A DNA stretch of 64,000 nt from RACS-047 sp031553855 (GTDB lineage: Bacteria; Bacillota; Clostridia; Christensenellales; Pumilibacteraceae): positions 94,060 through 158,059 of the forward strand of contig JAVBKW010000004.1 of assembly GCA_031553855.1 (NCBI GenBank). Direction: 5' to 3'. The notes under the pieces are model-generated. The model had not been told where the DNA came from, searched no databases, and worked only from the letters and a program-made list of their open reading frames with translations. A program made the translations under genes and the position numbers. Below are positions 1-7,282 of the stretch, in pieces; position 1 is the first letter of the stretch, and each line of letters begins with the position of its first letter.

Positions 1-2
1 AT

Positions 3-44
3 AAGCTGGAATGTCCGAAAGCAAATCCTTTGGAAGAGTTATAA
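3..44 (+). CDS. possible C-terminal end of an upstream gene (partial)
   Basis: One frame reads KLECPKANPLEEL and then a TAA stop at 42-44. A terminator hairpin begins about 30 nt later, which fits the end of a real gene. Too little is present to identify the product. Confidence 0.3.
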   Translation, partial: KLECPKANPLEEL

Positions 45-75
45 AATTAAATTAAAAAGGCGAAGCCTTGTTAAC

Positions 76-123
76 GCATAAAAGGGATGCCGTAATTTTA
101 GAGCATCTCTTTTATGCTTTTAT
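76..123 (+). terminator. Rho-independent terminator
   Basis: A 15-bp stem (76-90 with 103-117, one G-U pair) encloses a 12-nt loop and is followed by a T-rich stretch. It separates the partial upstream gene from the gene at 199. Confidence 0.75.
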
Positions 124-198
124 TAAGAGTGTGTCTAAGGTAAGGGGCCATATGCCCCCCTTAAAAACAAATAAAGCCGAGGTGAAAAGCTAAAAATT

Positions 199-999
199 AT
201 GAAACCGGGAATTTCGACCGCGACGTTTTTCAATAAGATCCCGACGGAAAACGCAATAAGCGTTCTTCACGATTTAGGGATAAAAACTACGGAGATATTT
301 TTGAACACCTATTCCGAATACAGGAAAGAGTTCACAGATATCATTGCTTCGCAGTTAAACGGAATAACCGTCCATTCAGTCCACGCGCTAAGCACCCAGT
401 TTGAGCCGGAGCTTTTCAACCGCAACGAAAGAGTGTTTAACGACGCTGTCGCTTTATTTAAAAACTTTATTTCAGCGGGCAAAAATTTAGGAGCAAAATT
501 TTATACGTTCCACGGCCCGCTTCAGTTAAAAAAGCTTGCCTTAAAAACTGACTATGATTTTATCTGCGCAAGATTAAACGAGATAAACGCTCTTGCAAAC
601 CAATACGGAATAACGATATCGTTTGAAAACGTGCATTGGGCTTTTAGCAACAATCCTGAATTTTTCAAGGAAATACTAAAAAAGTGCCCCGATATCCGCA
701 CTACTCTCGACGTTAAGCAGGCGCTGCTTTCGGGTTTTGACCCGCTCGATTATTTAGATGTAATGCAGGAAACAATATCCACTATCCATATTTGCGACAT
801 TAAAGAGGGCAACGTAACCGCCTTGCCCGGTAAAGGCGAATTTGATTTCTGTAAATTTTTTAAAGCCGTCTCAAAATACAGGATAGATGCGGCGGTATTG
901 ATCGAAAACTATTCCAAAGACTACGAAACCCTCGACGACATCAAGGCAGCTTACGCTTATGTAAAGTCGCTTCTTGAGAAAGCAGGCCTTTTAAAGTAG
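199..999 (+). CDS. sugar phosphate isomerase/epimerase-like TIM-barrel protein
   Basis: The 266-aa product has no signal peptide and resembles the xylose isomerase-like / AP-endonuclease-2-like TIM-barrel family. That family includes sugar isomerases, epimerases and endonuclease IV, which use divalent metal. Visible family features are an N-terminal GIST strand, VHSVHA and FYTFHGP strands with metal-type histidines, SFENVHW (Glu near residue 150), a TLDVKQA strand and IHICDIKEGN followed by LPGKGEFDF near the C-terminus. This arrangement of His, Glu and Asp fits a metal-dependent isomerase. The exact substrate cannot be read from the sequence. A purine-rich GAGGTG lies about 13 nt before the ATG. 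The leader also contains a short GC-rich hairpin near 142-166. The gene sits between two terminator/promoter blocks, so it is probably monocistronic. Confidence 0.75.
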   Translation: MKPGISTATFFNKIPTENAISVLHDLGIKTTEIFLNTYSEYRKEFTDIIASQLNGITVHSVHALSTQFEPELFNRNERVFNDAVALFKNFISAGKNLGAKFYTFHGPLQLKKLALKTDYDFICARLNEINALANQYGITISFENVHWAFSNNPEFFKEILKKCPDIRTTLDVKQALLSGFDPLDYLDVMQETISTIHICDIKEGNVTALPGKGEFDFCKFFKAVSKYRIDAAVLIENYSKDYETLDDIKAAYAYVKSLLEKAGLLK

Positions 1000-1053
1000 C
1001 TTCTTAAGAGCTTTCCCAAAATTTAAAATACAAAAAATCAGCCTCTCTTATCC

Positions 1054-1082
1054 TTGACTTTATTTCTTGATAAAGGTAAAAT
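1054..1082 (+). promoter_or_regulatory. sigma-A promoter for pgk
   Basis: TTGACT (1054-1059) and TAAAAT (1077-1082) are separated by 17 nt and lie about 38 nt upstream of the pgk start. Confidence 0.7.
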
Positions 1083-1119
1083 ATAAGAGGAAAATTAAGT
1101 TAATTTAAGGAGTTACATT

Positions 1120-2310
1120 ATGAACAAAAAGACAGTCAAAGACGTATCGGTCAAGGGCAAAAAAGTTTTAGTCCGCTGCGACTTCAACGTTCCGCAGGAC
1201 GAAAACGGACGCATTACCGATGAAAACAGGATTATCGGTGCGCTTCCTACAATTAAATACTTGATGGAGCAGGGCGCAAAAGTTGTTCTTTGCTCGCATT
1301 TAGGGCGTCCTAAGGGCGGTTTCGAAGCAAAATACAGCTTAAAACCCGTTGCCGACAGGCTCAATGAGCTGCTTAACAACAAAGTAACACTGGCTAACGA
1401 CGTTATCGGCGACGATGCAAAAGCAAAGGTTTCCGCTTTAAAGGACGGCGAGGCAGTCCTTTTGGAAAACGTCCGTTTCCATAAAGAAGAAGAGAAGAAT
1501 GACCCCGAGTTTTCCAAAGCTCTTTCGCAGTTTGCCGACGTTTACGTCAACGACGCGTTCGGAACGGCGCACCGCGCCCATTCCTCAACGGCGGGCGTAG
1601 CAGATTTTTGTAAGGTCAACGTTTGCGGCTTCCTTATCCAGAAAGAGATCGAGGTTATGGGCGGCGCGCTCGATAATCCCAAGCGTCCGTTCGTCGCAAT
1701 ACTGGGTGGCGCGAAGGTTTCAGATAAGATTGGCGTTATCAACCAGCTCATGGAAAAGGTAGACAGCCTTATCATCGGCGGCGCAATGGCGTACACGTTT
1801 ATGCTCGCAAAGGGCGGCAAGGTCGGTTCAAGCAAGGTGGAGCTTGAAAAGGTGGAGCTTGCTAAAGAGCTTATCGCAAAAGCAGCGGCTAAAAAAATCG
1901 AAATGCTGCTGCCGGTAGACAACGTCATCACCACAGAGTTTTCGGCAACGGCTGAATCTAAAGTCTGCAAAGCGGGCGAAATTCCCGACGGCTGGCAGGG
2001 GCTTGATATCGGGCCTGAATCGGCTAAAATATTTGCCAAAAATATCGCAAAGGCCGGAACGGTCATCTGGAACGGGCCTATGGGCGTGTTTGAATTTGAA
2101 AAGTTTGCCGTCGGAACAAAAGCGGTCGCTCAGGCGCTTGCCGATAATCCTAAGGCTATCACTATAATCGGAGGGGGCGACAGCGCGGCTGCGGTCGAAC
2201 AGCTCGGATTTGCCGATAAAGTCACGCATATCTCAACAGGCGGCGGCGCGTCGCTTGAATATCTCGAGGGCAAAATCCTTCCCGGTATCGCGTGCCTTGA
2301 CAACAAATAA
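1120..2310 (+). CDS. pgk: phosphoglycerate kinase
   Basis: Phosphoglycerate kinase is the cytoplasmic glycolytic enzyme that transfers phosphate from 1,3-bisphosphoglycerate to ADP. At 396 aa it has the normal length. Signature segments occur in the right order: VRCDFNVP with substrate-binding Asp and Asn, SHLGRPKG, NVRFHKEEEKNDPEF, DAFGTAHRAHSS, the hinge region GGAKVSDKIGVI, NGPMGVFE, and the nucleotide-binding GGGDSAAA close to the C-terminus. The start is set by AAGGAG at 1107-1112, 7 nt before the ATG. It has its own sigma-A promoter. Glyceraldehyde-3-phosphate dehydrogenase and triosephosphate isomerase, often adjacent in Bacillota, are not next to it here. Confidence 0.98.
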   Translation: MNKKTVKDVSVKGKKVLVRCDFNVPQDENGRITDENRIIGALPTIKYLMEQGAKVVLCSHLGRPKGGFEAKYSLKPVADRLNELLNNKVTLANDVIGDDAKAKVSALKDGEAVLLENVRFHKEEEKNDPEFSKALSQFADVYVNDAFGTAHRAHSSTAGVADFCKVNVCGFLIQKEIEVMGGALDNPKRPFVAILGGAKVSDKIGVINQLMEKVDSLIIGGAMAYTFMLAKGGKVGSSKVELEKVELAKELIAKAAAKKIEMLLPVDNVITTEFSATAESKVCKAGEIPDGWQGLDIGPESAKIFAKNIAKAGTVIWNGPMGVFEFEKFAVGTKAVAQALADNPKAITIIGGGDSAAAVEQLGFADKVTHISTGGGASLEYLEGKILPGIACLDNK

Positions 2311-2326
2311 TTTTCATCTTAATAAG

Positions 2327-2355
2327 TTGCATTTTATTTTATAAGAGTATATAAT
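2327..2355 (+). promoter_or_regulatory. sigma-A promoter for the HPr-like gene
   Basis: TTGCAT (2327-2332), a 17-nt spacer and TATAAT (2350-2355) lie 36 nt upstream of the ATG at 2392. Confidence 0.65.
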
Positions 2356-2391
2356 ATAATTAATAAAGTTTAAAAAAAGGGAGGAAATAAA

Positions 2392-2622
2392 ATGAAGTCA
2401 ATACAGGTTTCATTAAGAATGGCGGAAAGTGTTAAGAACTTTGTCAACGTCGTCAGCAAATATCCGTTCGAAATCGATTTAAGAAGCGGCAGGTTCGTTA
2501 TCGACGCTAAATCGCTTTTGGGTATCTTCAGCTTAGATTTGTCAAAGCCTATCGTCTTAGAGATATACAGCGACAAATGCGACGCTCTTATCGCAGAGCT
2601 AGACCAGTTCATAGTTAAATAA
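2392..2622 (+). CDS. HPr-like protein lacking the catalytic histidine
   Basis: This 76-aa protein aligns with the PTS phosphocarrier HPr. The segment AKSLLGIFSLDLS (residues 39-51) matches the HPr region around regulatory Ser46, here Ser41. The helix before it (AESVKNFVNVVSKY) aligns with the HPr helix that follows His15. The position equivalent to His15 is Met10, so it cannot accept phosphate from enzyme I in the usual way. The arrangement recalls Crh of Bacillus, which has Ser46 but not His15 and acts as a corepressor for the LacI-family regulator CcpA after HPr kinase phosphorylation. A regulatory rather than transport role is therefore inferred. GGGAGG (2380-2385) lies about 6 nt before the ATG, and the gene is flanked by its own promoter and terminator. 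Confidence 0.8.
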   Translation: MKSIQVSLRMAESVKNFVNVVSKYPFEIDLRSGRFVIDAKSLLGIFSLDLSKPIVLEIYSDKCDALIAELDQFIVK

Positions 2623-2627
2623 GTACT

Positions 2628-2677
2628 AAAAGGCCGCATCGGAAGAAAAACCGACAGCGGCCTTTTATCTTTTTTTT
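2628..2677 (+). terminator. Rho-independent terminator
   Basis: AAAAGGCCGC (2628-2637) pairs with GCGGCCTTTT (2657-2666), followed by a run of T to 2677. It ends the HPr-like transcript. Confidence 0.9.
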
Positions 2678-2763
2678 GGGAGAGCCTTTAAATAATGTAA
2701 ACGTTCTTGAATAGCTTTGAATAACTGCCGCCTTGAGCGGTCGCGCTATCCGTCTTAAATTGC

Positions 2764-2792
2764 TTGAAAATCATCTTTATATATGATATAAT
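2764..2792 (+). promoter_or_regulatory. sigma-A promoter for the gene at 2828
   Basis: TTGAAA (2764-2769) and a perfect TATAAT (2787-2792) have a 17-nt spacer. Confidence 0.75.
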
Positions 2793-2827
2793 TATATTTA
2801 TAATCAATTGTTAAAAGGTGTGTGCGT

Positions 2828-3277
2828 ATGAAAACCGTATACGATATTATGGACAGAACAGAAAAAAGCCTTATTAAATTCGATCAGGCTTGTGAGGAAG
2901 CGGCTGTCAGTAAGTTCATCGTTGCCGAAAAAAGGATATCTTCCGTGTTGCAGTGCATTGCGGGCAGCAGTATTTTATATGAGTTTATCAGCGAATGCCT
3001 AAACGGTTTCGACTTTAAAAAAGAAACGGCCTCTCTTATGCGCACGATCGACGGCAGGCTTAAGCTTGCTATCGACGTTTTGCCGAGGCGTAAACGTATC
3101 GCATACGTTTTTTCGCTGTTTTATTCTTTCGACTCCAGGCAAAATGAGCTTTTAAAGTTTATCCAAAAATACTATTCGTCAAATAACGTCAACTTAGAAT
3201 ACTCCGAATTTTGCAAGGAAATATTGCTGCCGTTCAAATACGACATTTTCAACGAGCTTGCAGAATCCGACCAATAA
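2828..3277 (+). CDS. conserved-looking protein of unknown function
   Basis: I do not recognise this 149-aa protein. It is predicted to be mostly alpha-helical and soluble, with no signal peptide, membrane segment or clear motif. It is rich in Lys, Glu, Phe and Ser and has a central basic stretch LPRRKRIAY. A GTG at 2822 would add two residues, but AAAGGTG at 2814-2820 is spaced 7 nt from the ATG at 2828 and only 1 nt from the GTG, so the ATG is preferred. A strong sigma-A promoter directly upstream supports a real gene. No function is proposed. Confidence 0.7.
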   Translation: MKTVYDIMDRTEKSLIKFDQACEEAAVSKFIVAEKRISSVLQCIAGSSILYEFISECLNGFDFKKETASLMRTIDGRLKLAIDVLPRRKRIAYVFSLFYSFDSRQNELLKFIQKYYSSNNVNLEYSEFCKEILLPFKYDIFNELAESDQ

Positions 3278-3347
3278 TAGCAGAAATAAAAATCGCTCAA
3301 TAAATATAAATTTTATAATATTTGCCTTAAAAAATTCTGTGATTTAC

Positions 3348-3377
3348 TTGCCAAAAACATTCATAATATGCTACAAT
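3348..3377 (+). promoter_or_regulatory. promoter for tRNA-Glu
   Basis: TTGCCA (3348-3353), an 18-nt spacer and TACAAT (3372-3377) lie 14 nt upstream of the mature tRNA. Confidence 0.6.
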
Positions 3378-3391
3378 GTTTTAGCTGATAA

Positions 3392-3466
3392 GCCACCTTG
3401 GTCTAGTGGTCAGGACGTTGGCCTCTCACGCCGAAGTCAGGGGTTCAATTCCCCTAGGTGGTGCCA
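3392..3466 (+). tRNA. tRNA-Glu, anticodon CTC
   Basis: The 75-nt cloverleaf has a 7-bp acceptor stem (3392-3398 with 3456-3462, first pair G-U), a D-loop of the Glu type, anticodon loop CTCTCAC giving anticodon CTC, a TTCAATT T-loop with a GGGG/CCCC stem, discriminator G and an encoded CCA (3464-3466). The body matches the bacterial tRNA-Glu pattern. Its own promoter and terminator flank it. The 3' end and terminator are duplicated at 3797-3840. Confidence 0.95.
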
Positions 3467-3468
3467 CT

Positions 3469-3501
3469 AAAAATCCCCCCGTAATATACGGGGGGATTTT
3501 T
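3469..3501 (+). terminator. tRNA terminator
   Basis: AAAAATCCCCCCGT pairs with ACGGGGGGATTTTT around a 5-nt loop, directly after the tRNA CCA. Confidence 0.85.
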
Positions 3502-3512
3502 GGCGCCTTAAA

Positions 3513-3794
3513 AAGGGGAATTGAACCCGCAGCGTTAGCGAAACATATATGTTTCGCGTGAAAACAGCACAGTGTGCTGCATAGTCGATTAACTTCGAAT
3601 TTGCCGCAATCTCCGGGGTCTTTTTGGTGTAAAAACGTCTAAAATGCTCGCCCATAGCGATGCTATGCTCTGCGCTTTCAGCCATTTTTGCCCGCAAAAA
3701 TCATCCCGGATCTTTGCTGCGGTAAATTTCAAGTTGCTCGACTGTTTAACCTGCGCGGGAGCAATGCAAAAGCATTGCGGAACAATTTCCCCTT
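3513..3794. mobile_element. small non-coding element with imperfect inverted ends (candidate MITE or att remnant)
   Basis: The ends AAGGGGAATTGAACCCGCA (3513-3531) and TGCGGAACAATTTCCCCTT (3776-3794) are inverted repeats with 14 of 19 positions matching. The left end also equals the reverse complement of the tRNA T-arm. Inside are four compact dyads: a perfect 20-bp palindrome at 3538-3557, CAGCACA/TGTGCTG at 3565-3579, CATAGC/GCTATG at 3653-3667 and GCAATGC/GCATTGC at 3761-3778. No convincing protein is encoded. It is enclosed by a 44-nt direct repeat. It could be a miniature element, or the remnant of an island that had integrated at the tRNA. Confidence 0.55.
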
Positions 3795-3796
3795 GA

Positions 3797-3840
3797 GTGG
3801 TGCCACTAAAAATCCCCCCGTAATAAACGGGGGGATTTTT
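3797..3840 (+). repeat. duplicate of the tRNA-Glu 3' end plus terminator
   Basis: This stretch repeats 3458-3501 with 43 of 44 identical bases (one T to A change in the terminator loop). It includes the acceptor 3' strand, the CCA and the whole terminator hairpin. The two copies are 339 nt apart in direct orientation, like attL/attR sites of a tRNA-targeted insertion. Confidence 0.85.
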
Positions 3841-3842
3841 AG
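3807..3842. terminator. second copy of the terminator, usable from both sides
   Basis: The C6/G6 stem is flanked by A5 on the left and T5 on the right, so it can also end the minus-strand LacI transcript whose stop is at 3927. Confidence 0.7.
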
Positions 3843-3926
3843 TGTTAAAAAAGTTTTTTTGCTTTTAAAGTTTTTTGTTTTATTAGAATTAATAGTGCAG
3901 CATATTGCAACGTCTTAAAAACAATT

Positions 3927-4931
3927 TTAAGTTGTTGAGCCGGGAATAAGACTGACAGGGAAAGAATTGATGCGGCTTTCAGGGTACGGCCGGCCTTGGA
4001 TTTTGTCCAGAATGATTTTAACCACTAAGTCCGTCATAGCCTCGTTGTCTGAATCAATAGTAGTTAAATTAAACGGGAACGTCACATTTTTCTGAATATT
4101 ATCGTATCCGACAATAGCGTAATCGCCCGGAAGATTATATCCTTGAGTATTAAGCTCTTTTATAATACCGCAGCTGAAAATGTCGTTAAAACAGACTATC
4201 GCGTTCGCGTCGTTTTTTAATATCAATTCATGGCATATTGCCTGCGTAGATTTATATTGAGAAAAATAACCTATATATTGGGGGCAAAATTCAATGCCGT
4301 TTTCTTTAAGCGCGCTTTTATAACCCTCGAAGCGTTTTTTATCGGCGGAAATCAAAGGATCGGCGCCGACATAAGAAATCTTGGTATAGCCCTTATCGAT
4401 CAGATGTTGGGTAGCAATGTATCCGCCTTCAAAATCGTTAGCGCAAACGGAAACTACGTTTTGGGAAACGTCCGTCGTTCTGCCGAAAAGAAGGAAAGGG
4501 AGGTCTTGCTTATTAATTAATTCGATCGCCTCAGGTTCGGGTTCAAGAAAGGATATAATGGCGTCAACGTTGCGTGAAATGATTTTTGTAAGCAGGCGGT
4601 AATCTAAAAGTATGGATTTACCGAAGCTTGAAAACATCATTACGTCGTATTTATAATTAGAGAGCTTTTGGGCAAGCGTTAATGTGCTTAAAGAATAGTA
4701 CGGGTTTATCAGGTCGTCAAAAACTATCGCGATAGTATGGCTTGAACCGCGCCGAAGGCTTTTAGCTATAGAATTAGGAATATAACCCAGTTCCTTTATG
4801 GCATTGAGAACTTTTGTTTCCACCTCTTTTGTGTAATAAGGTTTTTTGTTGATTACTTTAGAAACGGTATTTATAGAAAGACCGGTATACTCTGCTAAAT
4901 CCTTTAATTTAATTTTTGCCTTATTATTCAC
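3927..4931 (-). CDS. LacI-family transcriptional regulator of the arabinan locus
   Basis: The 334-aa protein has the standard LacI layout. The N-terminal helix-turn-helix is IKLKDLAEYTGLSINTVSKVIN (about residues 8-29), followed by the hinge segment GYIPNSIAKSLRRG and a periplasmic-binding-like effector domain with IAIVFDDLINPYY, YIATQHLIDKGYTKISYVG and the closing DYAIVGYDNI. The start is GTG at 4931, with AAGGAAA 6 nt upstream. It is transcribed away from the locus at 5279, and the shared intergenic region carries two copies of GTTAACGTTAAC, a LacI-type palindrome with a central CG. It is inferred to repress the arabinan genes until a sugar ligand binds. The ligand is unknown; arabinose or an arabino-oligosaccharide is likely from the neighbours. 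Confidence 0.92.
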   Translation of the reverse strand: MNNKAKIKLKDLAEYTGLSINTVSKVINKKPYYTKEVETKVLNAIKELGYIPNSIAKSLRRGSSHTIAIVFDDLINPYYSLSTLTLAQKLSNYKYDVMMFSSFGKSILLDYRLLTKIISRNVDAIISFLEPEPEAIELINKQDLPFLLFGRTTDVSQNVVSVCANDFEGGYIATQHLIDKGYTKISYVGADPLISADKKRFEGYKSALKENGIEFCPQYIGYFSQYKSTQAICHELILKNDANAIVCFNDIFSCGIIKELNTQGYNLPGDYAIVGYDNIQKNVTFPFNLTTIDSDNEAMTDLVVKIILDKIQGRPYPESRINSFPVSLIPGSTT

Positions 4932-4966
4932 GAGACTTTCCTTATAATCAGTATTTTATAAAATAT

Positions 4967-4995
4967 ATTATATATAATATTAGTTTAAAATGCAA
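4967..4995 (-). promoter_or_regulatory. sigma-A promoter for the LacI gene
   Basis: On the minus strand TTGCAT (4995-4990), a 17-nt spacer and TATAAT (4972-4967) lie about 36 nt upstream of the GTG start. Confidence 0.65.
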
Positions 4996-5173
4996 ACTCA
5001 GCTTATACGAAATATAATAAATATTAAAAATAATTCTTTAATAAACAGGGAATATTACTATTATTAAAGCTTGGAAGTGAAAGAATCATATTTATGTCGC
5101 GCCGGGGCGCTGAACGAGGCAAAACGTTATTGCCGTTCCTTTAAAAAAAATATAAAAATTTTTTTTAAAAGTA

Positions 5174-5202
5174 TTGACAACCATAAATTTATGTATTATA
5201 AT
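5174..5202 (+). promoter_or_regulatory. sigma-A promoter of the arabinan operon
   Basis: Consensus TTGACA (5174-5179) and TATAAT (5197-5202) are separated by 17 nt. Transcription should start near 5209, just before the operators. The rest of the 4932-5278 intergenic region holds only the divergent LacI promoter and A/T-rich sequence. Confidence 0.9.
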
Positions 5203-5217
5203 GTAAATATAGATTAG

Positions 5218-5249
5218 GTTAACGTTAACTTATATAGATTAACGTTAAC
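5218..5249. promoter_or_regulatory. tandem LacI-type operators
   Basis: Two perfect or near-perfect palindromes, GTTAACGTTAAC (5218-5229) and ATTAACGTTAAC (5238-5249), are 20 bp apart, two helical turns. They lie just after the predicted start site, where bound repressor would block transcription. The adjacent LacI regulator is the likely ligand. Confidence 0.8.
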
Positions 5250-5278
5250 CTGACAAAAAATTTAAAAGGGGAAAGTAA

Positions 5279-7255
5279 ATGAAGAAAGTAGCAGTTTTAA
5301 GTATTATGATCTTGGCTCTATTGTTTAGTGCTGTTGCCTGCGGAGGACCTAAAGATGAAAAGTTCGTATGGACGGGTCTTGAGGCTGCAACGATCAGCAA
5401 AGGAGACGTGACCGATCCGCTCACAGGCGTTACGGTCAAAAAAGGCGGAACTGATTTAACAAGCAGTATCGTTGTATTAAATTCTGAAGATCACGAAACC
5501 GATCTTACGGCCTTGGGCGTTTGGGAAGACTTTGAAGATTTTAACTATAATGTTTTAGGCGAATATACGGTATATTATAAAATCACTTCCGACGGCAAGT
5601 CGGAAATCAAATCTAAAGAAATCAATGTTATTCAGGGAAGCAATGTAGGAAACGGAGACTTCTCTATGACTAACGCTACCGGTTTCTATAGCTGGTCGTT
5701 AGACACGCCGGGCGGTTCTGAAACTTTAGAAAAAGCGACCGAAGGCTCAAAACAGAAACCGAAATTCAATATTACAAATTCCGGAAACGCTTGGTATGCG
5801 CTGCAATATATGAATAATGTAGACCTCGTCGCAAACGAGTCGTACCGCATAAGCGTTAAAGCTAAGAGCGAAACGGGTAAAGCTCTTGCTTTCGGATTTG
5901 AAAATCCCAGCGACGGCTACAAAATGCTTTGCGGATTAACTGTCCATAAGCTAACTTCCGATTATGAGACGTATGTAAGTTATTTTACATCCGGAGCAAA
6001 TTATACTAACGCTAAGGCGGTGCTGTACTTTGGAAAGCTTCTGCCTACAGATTCCGGCGCGCATAACTTTGTTATCGACAGCATTAAAATAGAAAAAATC
6101 GAAAAATGCAGCAACGTTACGTTTACAGGGCTTTCAACTCTTAGCCTTGATTCTTCAACGCTTGACGATTTAGACTTATCCGAAGGCGTTACTGCGTCCG
6201 ACGGCACGACAGATTTAACAAGCAGGATCAGCATCATCGGCGAGGTTCCTAAAACCGTTACCGAAAACGCTACGCACGACGTTCTTTACGTTATCGAAAA
6301 CGACAACGGCCCTATAGCTTTTGCTGTAAGAAAAGTTACAGTCAGAGTTTATAAAGTAAACGCGTACGATTTAGCTAACGGCAATTTCAGCAGCGGATTG
6401 GATTATTGGATGCAGGATCTTCCGGCTGGACAGGGCGGAGACGCCACCTATACGACGGAAGATGAAGCGGCTAAAATTACTGTCAAAACTCCGAGCGGTG
6501 CAGAATGGCATATCCAGCTTCATCAGAGCATTACTATGGCCAAAGACGTCAACTATATTATTAAAGCCAAAGCAAAAGCCAGCGTAAACAGAACTATCTC
6601 CTTAGAAGTACGCGGCGGAGCATCGGGTTCGGCGGCTTATTCTATGAGCTTAACAAACACTTATAAGGATTTTGAATTTGCTTATAATTCAAAAATAGCA
6701 GGAAACGCGAAGATCGGCTTCTTACTCGGCGGGGGCGGTTCCGGAAACATCAACAGCGAAGTTTATATAGACGACGTAGTTGTCGAGTTGGATCCGGATC
6801 AGACGCAATATCAGGCTTGGCAGCTTATAAATCCCGAATTCAATTCCGGCATGAAGAATTGGGGATATGAAGGTGCGGTCACATATACTTCCGGCGGCAC
6901 GGACGATAAGTACGTTGTAGCAAATATTACTGATAATACAGACGCCGGTTGGAGAATCCAATTCAGACAAGACGGCCTCACCTTTGAAAAAGACGTTGCT
7001 TACAAACTTGTTGTCAGAGCAAAATCGTCAGTTGCCAGAAGTATTACAGCGGAAATAAGAAATCTTGCTGCGCAACGTAACATTATAGCAAGCGACTTAA
7101 CATTTACCGCTGCTGATACCGTACAGACTTTTGAGTTACCGTTTACGCCTACTCAAAATGAAAACGGAATCCGCGTAGGACTGTTGCTTGGCGGACAGTT
7201 CAAGGATACGACAATTACCTTCTACCAGTTTGAAGTTGTTAAGGTTGCGGTATAA
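5279..7255 (+). CDS. multi-domain carbohydrate-binding lipoprotein
   Basis: The 658-aa product begins with a lipoprotein signal ending in the lipobox SAVAC (Cys about residue 21), so it is likely anchored to the outer face of the membrane. After an Ig-like/DUF5011-like segment (about 30-125) come three repeats of a CBM4/9-like jelly-roll pattern. Each opens with a [N]-[GP]-[DNE]-F motif (GNGDFSM, ANGNFSSGLDYW, INPEFNSGMKNW) and contains a strand reading Y-[RIK]-[ILV]-x-[VA]-[KR]-A-K. A second Ig-like region separates repeats one and two. No catalytic motif is visible. It is first in the arabinan operon, before two GH43 lipoproteins, and is inferred to hold glycan at the cell surface. AGGGGA is spaced 7 nt from the ATG. 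Confidence 0.75.
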   Translation: MKKVAVLSIMILALLFSAVACGGPKDEKFVWTGLEAATISKGDVTDPLTGVTVKKGGTDLTSSIVVLNSEDHETDLTALGVWEDFEDFNYNVLGEYTVYYKITSDGKSEIKSKEINVIQGSNVGNGDFSMTNATGFYSWSLDTPGGSETLEKATEGSKQKPKFNITNSGNAWYALQYMNNVDLVANESYRISVKAKSETGKALAFGFENPSDGYKMLCGLTVHKLTSDYETYVSYFTSGANYTNAKAVLYFGKLLPTDSGAHNFVIDSIKIEKIEKCSNVTFTGLSTLSLDSSTLDDLDLSEGVTASDGTTDLTSRISIIGEVPKTVTENATHDVLYVIENDNGPIAFAVRKVTVRVYKVNAYDLANGNFSSGLDYWMQDLPAGQGGDATYTTEDEAAKITVKTPSGAEWHIQLHQSITMAKDVNYIIKAKAKASVNRTISLEVRGGASGSAAYSMSLTNTYKDFEFAYNSKIAGNAKIGFLLGGGGSGNINSEVYIDDVVVELDPDQTQYQAWQLINPEFNSGMKNWGYEGAVTYTSGGTDDKYVVANITDNTDAGWRIQFRQDGLTFEKDVAYKLVVRAKSSVARSITAEIRNLAAQRNIIASDLTFTAADTVQTFELPFTPTQNENGIRVGLLLGGQFKDTTITFYQFEVVKVAV

Positions 7256-7282
7256 ATTTTAAAAGTTATAGTGAGAATATAA

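Noticed and set aside
1542..2066. Long minus-strand frames inside pgk
   Set aside because: They lie fully antisense to a clear phosphoglycerate kinase, are Ser/Ala/Phe-rich in the manner of shadow frames and have no ribosome binding site.
3258..3918. Short frames across the tRNA and the hairpin-rich element
   Set aside because: One runs through the tRNA and others run through palindromes and terminators; none has a plausible start signal or protein-like composition.
5090..5150. GC-rich hairpins between the divergent LacI and arabinan promoters
   Set aside because: Stems are short with bulges and no T-run follows in either direction; no function can be supported.
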